This document shows positions 12,481 through 23,363 of a DNA stretch of 64,000 nucleotides, one piece after another. Under the pieces are notes generated by a model. That model was not told where the DNA came from, did not search any database, and saw only the letters and a list, made by a program, of their open reading frames with translations. The translations under genes were made by a program, and so were the position numbers. This stretch comes from Tetraselmis striata. Its lineage: Eukaryota; Chlorophyta; Chlorodendrophyceae; Chlorodendrales; Chlorodendraceae. Location: assembly GCA_006384855.1 (NCBI GenBank), contig VCJN01002960.1, forward strand, positions 20,156-84,155, read 5' to 3'. Numbering within the stretch: the stretch's first letter is position 1; each line of letters opens with the position of its first letter.

Positions 12481-15400
12481 GTGAGACAGAGCCGGCAGCC
12501 CACTTGCGGGCCAGTCCATAGGGAGGGCAATGGGATTGCACACATAGTTTGGGCACATAGTTTGGGCGGACGCACGACAATCCCGGGATCTGTCGTGATG
12601 GGAAACGAGAAGTCGGCCCCTTGCAGCCCCTCGATCAGCTTGAGGATTTCCGGATCGCCGCCCCTCTGCGCCATATCCACAATGGGCTGCGCAGTTCGGC
12701 AGCCTTCAGCGATCCGACCCAAAGTGATGCTCAAAATGGAGGCGATGGGGGGGGGGGGGGGAGGGAGAGGGGGCTGCCGTCGTTACCTGTATTGAGCCTC
12801 CGCCATTGATCCAGGTGTAGGAATGGTAGTCCACACCCTCGTCATCCATGGCATGCTTCACAGTGCGCAGGCCCTCCAACACGGTCTCAGCCCATGCAAA
12901 CATCACAACTATCTGCATCCCCAGCAGCACGGGACACCACCCACACAGTCAGCCACCCCATCCCGTTGCCACCGGGGGCAGGGAAAGCCCCGCTACCGGC
13001 GCATGCACTGGTGCTGTGACGCAAGGTCGCGGTGAAGATGGCCAGCGTGGCTCGCCTTGGTGCCAGTGTTCATGAGCTGCCCTGCGGCGCGCTGAAAATC
13101 TTCCTCTGTCTGTGTCCCGAGGCTGATGGTGTCCACCTCCAACTCCAGCCCAGTTGCTGTCTGCGTAAACACCTGGGTACCAGCAGTACGAGCCCATGAG
13201 CCGCCTCGCCTCTAGAAGCACGCCCGCATTCAGCGACCTCCCTTCAATGCGGTGGAAGCGCATCACAGGTGCAGGCCTTACCTCCGCCTGCTGCGCACCA
13301 AAAAGGTCCTGCCTGTGCACAATCACGACCTGGGCGCGCCGTCCACCATGTCAGTGGGGCAGTATAGGCGGAGGCTGTCCGGTGGCAAGCAAGGGCGCAA
13401 GGGGCACATGCCGTACCCGCGACCATCCCATGCTCTTGATGTAGTACGCCAGCGAAATGCTCAGCTCTGCGTGGTTGGCGCTTGACCTCGCAAAGTTGGG
13501 GTACAGGTCCTGTGGCATACCCACACAAAGTGCATCAGCCACCTGGCGGCGTCAAGCACATCGCCCAGAGGCGATACTCTCCTAGGCACTCGTAGTGCTA
13601 TCACCAATGCTAAGACACACGAAACAATATGAGATGCAAACACATTATCAATTAGGTGAGTTGTTGTCATGTAGCGCTGGGCCAGTCAACAACTGCAGCA
13701 CATAAAGCGGCCTGGCAGATAACAAGAGCAGCTGCACATGCGGCTGCATATGTGCTCTCAGAACTCGGCCGCCAGCTAAGAAACCATGATGCGTTGGGGG
13801 AGGGGCACACAGGGGGACGGGGGTGGGCGGGGCACATGGCGTGTCGACCGGAAGCCCCCCCCCCCCCCCCCCCACCCCCCAGTCGAGTGACGCCGGCATG
13901 CCGACAGGGATTTTCGGGGAGAAAAGCGCGCCGGTCACTGCATGCGCGCTCGCCCGGTCACGGTCCACTGGTCTTGGACAGGGTCCACTGGTCCTGCGAG
14001 TGTATGGGCGTGCACTACACCGTTGTCTCTCCGCTCTAAGCGGCGATATGGGCGCAGCTACCGGGCAGACGAGCCCGCTCCACAGTGGGTGCTTGCGACC
14101 ACCTGACGACAATATAGCTGTTACCATAATCACTCTCTGGGTTCGCAGTATATCATCGCTCTTAAACCCGGCGAACAGGAAAACGTTTTAACCGGAAAAA
14201 TTTCAGAATACACCACGAATGCTCAACGGAGAGTCCGACTTGTTGGTGCGAAACAATTCATTTTTCAAACCCCGAACCGAATTGAATGTTGTAGTGTTAT
14301 ACGGAATCGATGGAATTTGAGATGATGACAACGCGTGTTTAGTTCGCCCCCGGGAAATGACTGGCAACAGTGTGTCATTTATCAACACTAATCATAGAAA
14401 AGTGTGCAGCGCCACTGCCGGTATCTACGGGCTGAATCACCTGTTGGACCGTATTACACTTGCATACGATCGTGACGGATACGGCATGTGAGAAAAAGGC
14501 AAACACTACGGCAATGCAGCGGGAACATCTTTAAAATCTCATTCTAGATGTTTCACAAGCCCGCAGCATTCCCGTACGTTTCTATATTTATCCGTGACCA
14601 TTATGCGCAGGTGAAGTACGGAGCGGTTTGCGAATGGAAAGCGCAACGAATCGCCGGGAGCGTTAGCCCGCACTAACACCTGGAGTACAAATGTTCAGGC
14701 GTCTTATGCGTCAAGCCCGTTGCCACATTACGGTGCGGGCGTCCCCACAGGGGTTGTGGTCGGGCTGCATATCCTGATACAATTACGCACCCGAGTATTT
14801 CCGACTGCCTGCCGGTTGGCCAGAATGAATGAGCGGTTCCTTGAACACTGCCCTGCATGTGGCGGAAGTGAATCTGAGACTATCGAACATATGTTGGCGG
14901 AGTGCCCGCGGTGGGGGTATCACCGTCATAGCTTTCGGTTGTTAGTTCCGGAGTTCAGGGATTTTATTAGTAGTCAGGTTATTGCGTCAACGCCGGAGGA
15001 CTTAACTGCCTTTATTTTGGGCGGGGTCCCCCCATCCCTTCACGTCGCCCTGGATTTTACTGGGAATGGGAATTTTTCCAGTTATGGCGTCGGGCCCTCC
15101 CTCACATTGCCTTCTTTGTTGCACACGTATCGCACTCCCGAAATGCTTTGCTCCGCGGGTTGGGGCCTGCCCCAACTCGCATTACTCGAATGGGCCGACG
15201 CCCAAACGGGTAGGGCGGACCTTTCGTGGTCAGTGCCGGGTATTTTGATGGCAGTGTTTTAGACGGTGATCCAACAGTGTTGGAAATTCCGTCACTGGCC
15301 TCCAATTAGTCTTGCAGAATGCTTCGGCAATTTGCTTGATGACTATGACGGAGCGTCGCCTACCCAGGGCTTTCCGTAACTTGATCGTTGCCTAAAGGGC

Positions 15401-15715
15401 CGTCGTAGAGACGCTATATGGGTTTCAATATTGCCAGCCCTGACCCGGGGGCGAAAAAAACTGTAGGCTATGCCACAGCCTCTGGCGAGATACATTCCCG
15501 ATATATACAGGATATCCCGATATAGTAGTAGGATGCATAGTTTTATCCACCCGTCGGCCTCTGATGCTGGCCGGACTGGCCGTCGGCTGCCCCCGCCGCG
15601 ACGCGCATCTCTCGTCACGTCAAACTAGTGTTAGCACTTACAGCCCCCCTGATAACGGCCCGGTAATTAGCTTGATAATATTAGCGACTAAGATGCGTTC
15701 CCATACAACGGTGTT

Positions 15716-15747
<32 letters not shown>

Positions 15748-16538
15748 TGGTGGTACGTTTTTGTACGGGTACCGTGTACTGCCGATGACGCAAGGATGCA
15801 CGGACATATCACTCTCGAGCATGTCATTCGGGATATTGTGAGACATGAGAATCGTCATCGCGTCCCCTTGCAGTGGAGGCCGGACCATGCGCACGGCGAC
15901 ATGGTGCGGACGGCCAACGCACCACCTACGCGATGCACAGCCAGCCCCTCAAACTGCAAAACCACTCAGCACCAACCAAGTCCTCAACAAATTACCCGTA
16001 GCACATGGCAGGTACCGCACTGGCGCGCGATGTGGCGCTGTGAGGTAGACCGCGCCGGTAGCGTTGGATCTGGCCCTGTGGTCAACGCCCCGCGGTCGGG
16101 GCGATGCAGAGGTCGCGACTAGCGCGGCACCGAAATAATAGCCGCTGAGCGAGGGGCTCGCAGGGGGAGCACTCACTCCCTTTAAAATTTTGCTTCAATG
16201 TGCTACAAGGGAGGTGTTGGGGGAGCTGTGTCATTGACCGAGGGTTGGGAGGTAGTGGGGGCCGATCATCGGCTGTCGCTGTTGGAAGCGCGGCCGGGCG
16301 TCAAGGAGCGACAACCGGGTTGGCCGCTCAGAGAACCTATGTTATCTTCGCTGTATGCTAGAACTTGCGAAGCTGGGCTGGTGGGCAGGTGGGTCTGCCC
16401 CGTGCAGTACCGTGGTGTGGGACGAGATCTTGGCGGATGCCCCCGCTAGGCCCGAGCAGTGACGCGTTGACTGTCGGGTATATATCGATTTTCCTGTCAT
16501 CGAAGGAAGTGTATTTCAAGAACTATGTTCACGTACCA

Positions 16539-16571
<33 letters not shown>

Positions 16572-18892
16572 GCATCTTGCCCTGTATAGAATGAACCTAA
16601 CAGCTTTTATTGATGACCGACGCGACTCACCTAGACTCATCCTAGGATTATGAGAAAATGCCCAGGGAGAGGTTGGCGGCGGGGGGGGAGGGAGGTTGGC
16701 GGGGGGGATGGGGGGGGGGGGGGGGGGGGGGGGCTTACTCTACGGGAAAGCGCGGGGCTCACAGCGTTGGTTGACCAGAGAAAGCGACCTGCGCAGCGAC
16801 AAGGGCGGTTCAATTTCTGAGCCTGTGTGACACTCAGCAAGGGCTAGCCTGTGTTGATTGAGGTAAAGCTCGCACATGAGTACTCGAGTGAATAACAGAG
16901 CGCTAGCATGTACGGGTAAGAGTATGGCATATGAATTTTCTGGTGATTTCCTGATCGCCTTTCGCAGCTAGCTCATGTAATTATATAGTATGTCATATAG
17001 CCAACAGAATAAAATCACGGCATCGGATTAGGCGGGTCATTCTACTTTAGTTCATTCGTTAGCGGGGGGGGGGACATCGCGATTTTTTATAGTAAGCGTT
17101 CTCTGTGTAATGGGACACAGTACCATATTACATTTACTGTAATTTAATGTGACCAAAAGCAGTAGCGCAGCAGTCGCTAGTACGTTTTCGCCGCGATTCG
17201 CGTGATGTGTGCTGTCGTTCCAGCAGCTTGCGTACATTATTGGCTTTTCAGGTGTGCCCGCGCGGTAGTAGTGTAGTGCAGTGACGGAGCAGTACCAGTA
17301 GTAGTACGTACAGCGGTGCGCCGTCACCAGTAGTAGTACGGCGGGGAGGAGCAATCAGTAGTAGAGGAGCATATTAATATGATTACATGAGCTAGCAGCA
17401 GGAGGCGATATCAGGAAATCACCACAGCAACTACTACATAAGCAACTCCACAGCAACTGCGAGGTGGAAGCAGTAGCAGGAGAAGAAGCAGAATGGGCAC
17501 GAGCCCACGCATCTCATCCAGTAGAGGAGCATCTCATCCATGAGAGTGCTGGAGGCGGGGCGCGCGCGGTCAAAATGGTTCCTCGCGGGTGTTCGTTCTC
17601 AACTTCGGGTAATATATTATAATGCTCTGGGTCGATATGGTATGGCATGTAATATGACACGTCCAAAGCGCGGAGGATCCGTGGATGGCACACAGCGAGA
17701 GCCTACGGGTATCGTATGCAGCGACAATATCGTGAGAATTTCCGCCGCATCACACAAGCGACTACCGCTAAAGCTAGCGCGGTATATTTCTTACCCGTGT
17801 TAGTTAGCAACCCGTAGCGCGGTATATTTCTTACCCGTATTTCTTACCACCGACCTGTTGTAATATTCACCAGTATCCGGTATGGTACTGTCACGCGCAG
17901 TCCCAGTAAAGTACTACAGGGTAGGACGCGCGGCGCGTAGCCCGACAACTACAGGTTCTACGGGTTCTGGTGTGAATTACAAAAAGGGCAGTAACAAATC
18001 CACCTACAGGGTACTGCTAAAATCCAACTACAGGTTCCACGGGTTCTGGTGTGAATTACGGGTTCTGGTACGGGTACCAGGTACCTGTACTACCTGGTAG
18101 TACCGATACACCGCTAACGGTGCCAATTACAAAAAGGCCAGTTAAAAATCCACCACTAAAAGCAGTACAAAAATATGAACTGGTCGGCAGCGACCATAAA
18201 TCAAATAAAAGCAGTACTAGCGACTAAAGATCAGCAGTACTACAGGTATACGTGTACCTGTGCTGGTACTGCGGCACCGCCTTTCCGGTACCATAGGGCA
18301 GAGGCGGGTGGATATTTCATGTGCAGTAGTAGCTCTACAGGATTACTGGACGCCCGCCCTAAGCGAGTTGGCGGAGGGTGGGTCGCGGCCTCGAAGGAAA
18401 TTCGACGAGGCGGGGGACACCTCGGCCTGGTGGAGGGGACTCACCCAGTCCGCTTATAAAGCTGACCACCTGACTTGAAGGCTCGGAGGTGAACGTCCCC
18501 ACTAGTACCTCGGCGTCTGTTTCCAAACATGCGCGCACAGCTTTGGCCGCCCCCTGTGGGGAAAGGTAGTCGAAGCCCTCGACGTACGGCGAGATCTGCA
18601 GCCGCCGACCGCCACCCATATCCAGCAACTGCTCGCAGCCCTCGCCGAGCACGCGACAGTCAGCGGCGTTGATGTGATCGACGGCAAGGAACAGGCCGCG
18701 AGCAGTCTCTGCTGCCACGTAAGGCCAGGGCGAATCCAGAGCCGAGGTCAGCGGCAGCATCATGCACAGGGGCACCGGCGTCGGCTGCGCCGTGGCCGGG
18801 AACGACAGCTGAGCGAGCGCCGCGCATGTCAGAGCTGTTGCCACCGCGCGGAGACTCTTCACCCGCCAGCACGCGGGGCGTCGGCTCGCCAT
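6536..18892 (-). CDS. Receptor-type cyclic nucleotide phosphodiesterase (ANF ligand-binding + TM + PDEase I)
   Basis: Predicted type I membrane protein of about 1070 residues in 17 exons: 18892-18445, 16788-16739, 13509-13417, 13329-13282, 13160-13056, 12912-12787, 12686-12576, 12416-12344, 11922-11507, 11302-11153, 10936-10309, 9870-9718, 8841-8468, 8197-8114, 8001-7937, 6933-6823, 6718-6536. The start MASRRPACW gives a signal peptide ending near FPATAQP. Residues about 38-480 form a periplasmic-binding/ANF-receptor fold (NAVSPALS, LYPNFARSSANH, TWINGGG). One helix lies near 501-524 (LVPVLAACGVVVVLL). The PDEase I domain keeps the catalytic YH (about 750) and the metal ligands in HHGADV, VHDYGHP and VADIGH, plus TDMSQHFDL and VLPLFNAW, so hydrolysis of cAMP or cGMP is likely. 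Exon phases agree except between exons 15 and 16, where a small exon or an error is implied; the exon 16/17 junction is my choice among options. Exon 5 uses a GC donor. A shorter 5' start is less likely. Confidence 0.82.
7378..7425 (+). repeat. Direct repeat pair, copy 1
   Basis: CGCTTATCTACTGGCATGTA followed by CTACTAAGTACTATAATC. It recurs almost identically at 7567-7614, 189 bp away, inside the intron between exons 15 and 16 of the receptor phosphodiesterase. Confidence 0.75.
7426..7455 (+). repeat. Microsatellite, CCCG-type
   Basis: About six CCCG/CCGC units next to the 7378-7425 repeat, within an intron. Confidence 0.7.
7567..7614 (+). repeat. Direct repeat pair, copy 2
   Basis: Second copy of 7378-7425, same orientation; differs by a few bases. 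Confidence 0.75.
10271..10303. repeat. G tract (C tract in gene sense) after a 5' splice site
   Basis: In the sense of the minus-strand gene this is a run of C starting three bases after the invariant donor dinucleotide region (GTGAGC then C's) of exon 11. Two A's interrupt it. Confidence 0.85.
12217..12479. repeat. Cluster of three G tracts in introns
   Basis: Runs at about 12217-12235, 12315-12325 and 12450-12479 lie in the introns flanking exons 7 to 9 of the receptor phosphodiesterase. In gene sense all are C tracts. The one at 12450-12479 precedes the acceptor of exon 8 by about 30 bases. Confidence 0.8.
14720..15262 (+). pseudogene. LINE reverse-transcriptase C-terminal fragment in intron 2
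   Basis: A 180-codon frame inside, and antisense to, intron 2 of the receptor phosphodiesterase. It contains the zinc-knuckle-like block CPACGGSESETIEHMLAECP, preceded by RTRVFPTACRLARMNERF, the arrangement found at the C-terminus of many non-LTR reverse transcriptases. The polymerase domain is absent, so this is a 5'-truncated insertion. The following 15276-15465 matches a 3' tail also found inverted near 61.7 kb. Confidence 0.7.
15276..15465 (+). repeat. LINE 3' tail, copy 1
   Basis: About 150 bp (GTTGGAAATTCCGTCACTGG through GTCGTAGAGACGC) match the reverse complement of 61652-61796 with few changes. The final part (GGGTTTCAATATTGCCAGCC, then a G-rich stretch) also resembles the reverse complement of 44903-44947, just upstream of the start codon of the plus-strand propeller gene. 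Confidence 0.75.
15718..16571. mobile_element. Inverted-repeat element with 41-bp arms
   Basis: Arms at 15718-15758 and 16531-16571 are inverted copies differing at one base: (CGTCAT)n ending TGGTGGTACGT, and ACGTACCACC followed by (GATGAC)n. The 770-bp interior holds no convincing frame. Either this is a MITE-like element whose ends grew as a GTCATC hexanucleotide tract, or an inverted duplication of a microsatellite with a flanking block. It sits in intron 2 of the receptor phosphodiesterase. Confidence 0.55.
16711..16733. repeat. G tract (sense C tract) after a 5' splice site
   Basis: Follows the donor GTAAGC of the 50-bp exon 2 directly, in gene sense as a C run. Confidence 0.85.
16942..17423. 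mobile_element. Foldback/MITE-like element with about 41-bp TIRs
   Basis: The ends are imperfect inverted repeats: 16942-16981 starts GGTGATTTCCTGATCGCC and runs to GCTCATGTAAT, and 17382-17423 runs from ATTACATGAGCTAGC to ATATCAGGAAATCACC. The interior of 400 bp is rich in TAGTAGTACG and carries no gene. A second, more decayed copy of the pair occurs at 61156-61475, and single ends occur at 44403-44445 and 24585-24607. It lies in intron 1 of the receptor phosphodiesterase. I could not identify a clear target-site duplication. Confidence 0.6.
17457..17511 (+). repeat. Repeat shared with 24644-24696
   Basis: GCGAGGTGGAAGCAG followed after a few bases by GCAGAATGGGCACGAGCCCA. The same blocks in the same order and orientation lie at 24644-24696, also just after a GATATxAGGxAATCACC end. 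Confidence 0.65.
17774..17840 (+). repeat. Short direct repeat, two units
   Basis: GCGCGGTATATTTCTTACCC occurs twice, about 40 bases apart. Further short duplications (GGTTCTACGGGTTCTGGTGT-type) follow at 17950-18070. All are in intron 1 of the receptor phosphodiesterase. Confidence 0.65.
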
Positions 18893-19254
18893 AATGTACG
18901 GCCCAGCCGCAAGGGAGTGAAGCGTGATGCCTGACCGGTGTCTTGTGCTTCCCTGTTGTGATATCGGCACACTGGCCTGAGCGGCCGCGTCGCGGGGGCG
19001 ACTTGGGTCCGCCGACGGCAGTGCTGGTACTGTTTCTGGCCCCCGCCCGAGCTGCGGAGGACAGTATAAATCTGTATGTCATTCCTTTTCTGTAAACGAC
19101 GCGGGTGCTCCGGTGTATACTGGATAAGGTTGGAAGATGAATAACCACAAATTGTCAGGATTTCTACATTGAATTACCAGCAGTCGCTGTAGCGACTATT
19201 GTAAAAAATAATTCCCCACACGGTTTAATCCGTAGGCCTCTTCCGATACTCGTT

Positions 19255-19385
19255 TCGATGACGCAGATTTGAGGTGTGCTCGCGATCACGTCGTGCACTG
19301 CTAGTGGCAAATTCGGGGGCGGGAAGGGGGTAGTCCTTGTACGGATACATCAGACACCGTACGCGCGCTGTACATATATATCGCC
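19255..19385 (-). repeat. Dispersed repeat family B, short copy
   Basis: Matches part of 1915-2280 in inverted orientation and 32335-32440 directly: GTGCACTGCTAGTGGC, TCCTTGTACG, ACACCGTACGCGCGCT. It ends where the LINE fragment at 19392 begins. Confidence 0.65.
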
Positions 19386-19391
19386 GCGATT

Positions 19392-20376
19392 TTGAACAAC
19401 CCAGGCCTCCGGAAGGTCGCCGCTGTTCTGTCGCACACGCGCAAGTGGCGCGTTTTCTTCGACCTGTACAGAACCGCCACACTGCCCGAGCGCATACGCC
19501 TACAGTCCCAGTCTGGCCACGGGAGCGTCATATACCTAGCCTCCGACACTCCTGCTCCTTACACTGCGGAACCCGAACCGTACCGCGTCGCGCTGCGCAA
19601 ATGATGCGGCATCGCCGCCCTCGGCGACAGCAGCCCGCTCGGGCCCCAGGACTCGTGCCCACACTGCGACCTATCCCCCAGCGCCACTGACGCAGCACTC
19701 GAGCGGCACATTGTGCGCTGCCCACGCGCCGGCGCGTGGCACAAGGTGCACGACGAGCGCATCGCCCGTACATGCATGGTATCCGTCCTGCAGGAGGCCG
19801 GGGCCCCGCGCGACTCTGTCCTAACGGAGGTGCGTGGCCTCCGTTCCACGGACGCTACGCGCCCGGGAGACGTGGTGCAACTTGACTACATGGGGCCGGG
19901 GGTGCACCTTGTGCTAGACGCTGCTGTCACATGCGTCTTCCGCGACTCCATCGCGGCTTAGGTTGCGGTCGAGCCCGGCTACGCGGCGCGCCTGCGCGAG
20001 CAAATCAAGTTCAGGGTTGACGCCTGTTCGTCCCAGCCCGTGGCAAGGCGACACCGCTTCGTCCCGTGCGTCGTCGAGGGGGGCGGGCGTCTAGGCGGGC
20101 ACCTGCTCGCTCTGCTCAAGGATCTTGCGGAGCGCGGCATCGCAAGCGGCCACCTGAAGCAACCCCCCTCGTGGCGTAGTGAGCTCCATCCAGCCGCTCT
20201 GGCTGCCCAATGGACACGGAAGTGGACTGCGAAGCTTTCTGTGGCACTGCACATTTTTTCCTCGCCGAATATCTCTGTCGGCAGCCGTCCCTTCGGCTTC
20301 GGCGGAAGATCTTTTAGGCCGGCCGGTCGTCGACTACCGGCCGCGTCGCCGGGCCCCGCGGCCCGGCGCTAAGTGA
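19392..20376 (+). pseudogene. Non-LTR retrotransposon C-terminal remnant
   Basis: One frame can be followed for about 300 codons through in-frame stops near 19603 and 19960. It shows HTRKWRVFFDLYRT, a Cys/His block CPHCDLSPSATDAALERHIV with RCPR, then RPGDVVQLDYMGPGVHLVLD and RFVPCVVEGGGRLG, ending WTRKWTAKLSVALH. This order (zinc-like block, then a C-terminal domain with an Asp-rich beta-strand pattern and a G-x-L-G motif) is typical of C-terminal regions of algal LINE-like reverse transcriptases. The polymerase core is missing. The stops make it inactive. Confidence 0.65.
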
Positions 20377-20455
20377 GCTTTGCTTAGATGTAGGCTTTTT
20401 CCTTCCCGAGTACTTTCCGTGCATTCTCTGGATGCTCTCTTAGTAACCATCAACT
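20290..20455 (+). repeat. LINE 3' end, copy 1
   Basis: Begins in the last codons of the remnant and holds GGGCCCCGCGGCCCGGCGCT, a strong hairpin, then TAGATGTAGGCTTTTTCC and AGTACTTTCCGTGCATTCTC. The same order in the same orientation recurs at 56960-57090 without the coding part. Confidence 0.75.
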
Positions 20456-20460
20456 ATATT

Positions 20461-21935
20461 TTGAATATCGTGCGGGTGCGCCGTGATCGGCGTAGAATTC
20501 GAAAGCGGTCGCATGGACCGCCGCATGCGCTGCTCCGAGTGTGCGCCCGGAGCTAGCACTTGACGCTACAGCCCACGACCTAGCGCGAGGACTTGGCGCC
20601 GAGGCACCCATACCAATCGGGCAGCACGATAGCGTGACACGACACGTGTCGGTCGGGCCAGAATCAGGCGATCTCGACTAAGTCGGGGCAACGACAGGCA
20701 CGACGCCCAGCCCGGCATCCCTTGCGCTCCACCCCTTGATAATCACGTTGGTAGCCCTATACGTCGCGATCACGCGCAAGCCCTCGCATGAAATGTCGAG
20801 CATGGCTGAGTTATACACGACGAGGTCCGCGCTTTACATGCGGCAATAGGTAGGGACACTGGAGCACCACGAACATGGGCTTCGGCTGGCGATGCTTGCG
20901 CATGACATCGCAATGCGGCAGTTACGCAAGAACTGCTGCATTTGCAAGATCCAGCGCGGCAGGTGTGCTATGACATGTAAGTGTTTGAGGTGCATTTCGA
21001 AGTGCTTGTTTTAGCTCGAGAGATAATAAGCACGCACATAGTGCTTGAACGCTGCAGCTATAACGGGGGAGTGCACCTGCCTACACAAATGCGACTCCCA
21101 TGCTACAACTCCCCAGCCCAGCAGCGCGCAGCAACGTTCGCCAACGTCCGGGGCAGATAGGCTAGCTACATGTGAGCGGCCCAATACCCACAAATGCACT
21201 ATGGCCAACAAGTTGCAGGCAATAGCAGGCAACCGTTGTGTGACATTACAATTACGCATTGGCAGCAAACTCCAACCATGAGTGCAGATGGCAATTTCAT
21301 GGCAGCTACCACATCAACATGCGCCTCAGCCCCAGCAACAGCCGGCCCAACTCCCGCCGCTCCTGCAGCAAGCCGTAAGCACAGCGCACGGCGCGCACCG
21401 CGCGACCCGATTTTTTATTACCTCGTATACACTGCAGTTGGGCCCGGCCCGAAAAAGCGCATTTGCCGGCCCGCGACAGTGCACTGTCAGCGCACTTACA
21501 ACACCGGTCACAATCCTGACGCCCGCCGGGCCTATACCCGCCATCCCACCCAATCTGCCCGCCCAAACCCGGTCCCCGCCGCTTTGACCGACCTTTGACC
21601 GGTGGTGGTGCCTCTGGAGTGCCCGGTATGAGGTGAACATCCCGTCCTCAGCTACCCGCATGCCGGTAGATGCTGCCCCACCACCCACTCAACATGCGAG
21701 ATGCATGTCACCGCCGTGAGAAGTCGCAATCACGAACCACGCCCGCTCAGCGGCTGTACACAATCCCCACGAGTGCGTATATGTGTTGTGCATAGAACTA
21801 CACTACGGGGGTTTGTGTCATTATCGAGTGTGCAGTCCGTCATTGCGTCTCGCGTGGCGGGGGATTATCCGTGTTATACCGCGTGCGGGTGCAGATGGCG
21901 GGCCGCGGCGGGCAATGCTGCCGTATTTGCTGACA
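20461..21935. other. Gene-free interval
   Basis: No supportable gene. Frames are short and overlap on both strands. Composition is moderately GC-rich; no tandem repeat stands out. Confidence 0.35.
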
Positions 21936-21939
21936 CGGG

Positions 21940-23226
21940 ATGAACAACCATGACGCGCCGCTCGACCCCGACGCGCCACCTCCGAGTGCCACCTCCATCA
22001 AGTGCGAGGGCCACCTCCGGCCAAGTGTTGCCCCCCAGGGGTACATGGACTACGCTGTCAACGCTAGGCAGAAGGTGGTATATACGACGTACTCGGGACC
22101 AAGAGCAGGGCCAATCCACGGTCGCCTGGAGCTGCCGACGGTGCATCGGCTGTGTTGATGCGGAACATCACCTTCCCGCGCTAGCTCCTGCAGCGGTGGC
22201 TCAAGGACACCATGGCACAACTAGTCCGCAAGTTGCACAGCACGCGGCTGTCGGACGCCGCGGACGGCGCGGCCGGGGTGCTCAACCGAGAGCCCCGCCG
22301 CAATAGGTGGCTGAAGCTGCACCAGAAGAGAGGTTGGGGTTTTTTACACCTACCGTTCTTCCGGCGCATTGCCGGCGGCTTCAACATCCCGGCGGGCGAG
22401 CGGGGCCTCGAGAACGCTCGTCTGAACCCCTCCGGAGACATGCACCTAAATGGGCTGCCCATCACGCAACTCCATGAGGTCATCACGGTGGGCATAGGCA
22501 AGTATCCGGGCGAGCTCCACAAGCTCGCTATACCACTCAACACCTTTTCCATCGCCCCAGCTATGGGCGATGATGGGAAGATGACGCCGTGGACTTCAGC
22601 CATGCACCCATCAGACTTGGAGGCAGATCCAGCGGACAAGAACCGGTGGCCGCACATTCTGTTGTACAAGCGGTACCTGCCGTACAACGAGGTGGGAGCG
22701 CGGCGGAATGCTGCGCCGCAACAAGAAGCACATGGTGCCATGCTTCAAGATCTTGCTGTAGAGGGCTCCAAGCAAGTCGTCGTGGGGCCCCAGACCTGCC
22801 ATTGAGTCTATTGGCTGCTACACAGAGAGATTGCCACCGCCACGCTGTCCAGCGGGGATGAGGCCCTTCATGCACTCCAAGTTCACTCTTGTCAACTGTG
22901 GGTACAGAAGGCACACGGCATATTGGAGGGAGTAGACGGCAAGGCGTGCGCGGGAGGAAGAGATGGAGGCGCTGCAGCGTGACATGTCGGTGCTCAAGTA
23001 CAAGTACAACTTTGAGATGGCATACCGCATGGTGCGCGCCCCGGGCCGGCTGGAGATGTATGCTAGAGAGAATAGCTACGACTTGACACATGATGCGCGC
23101 TTCAAGGGGATCGACTTTGTGGAGGGGTGGCCACATGCGATGGAGAGCGTGGATCAACTACCAGCTATGTTTAGCACTCAGCGGGAATGGCGGGACTGGG
23201 TTAAGCACATCTACTCGGAGCAGTAA
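21940..23226 (+). pseudogene. Unrecognised protein-coding remnant, plus strand
   Basis: Three collinear protein-like segments in different frames: 21940-22158 (starts MNNHDAPLDPDAP, contains GYMDYAVNARQKVVYTTYS), 22212-22805 (MAQLVRKLHSTRL, then RGWGFLHLPFFRRIAGGFN, TPWTSAMHPSDLEADPADK), and about 22860-23226 (MHSKFTLVNCGYRRHTAYW, a TAG, then KYKYNFEMAYRMVRAPGRL and REWRDWVKHIYSEQ at the end). Codon composition and balanced residues argue for a former gene of about 400 residues, or exons of one. I recognise no domain. It converges tail-to-tail with the minus-strand transposase-like remnant that ends at 23364, so it may be a partner gene of the same element. Confidence 0.45.
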
Positions 23227-23363
23227 GCTTTGCAGATGAAAGCTGATATCAAATAATCGCCTAAACATAAAGTAGACGAGAGGATGGAGAGGGTTGTGCA
23301 TAGATTCAACTGACGCTGCTTTTGCTAGGCGTCTATGTTGTAATCATGTTATTGCACCTCTAT

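Noticed and set aside
19559..20254. Minus-strand frames opposite the LINE remnant
   Set aside because: Arg/Cys/Ser-rich antisense shadows of the plus-strand zinc-like and C-terminal motifs.
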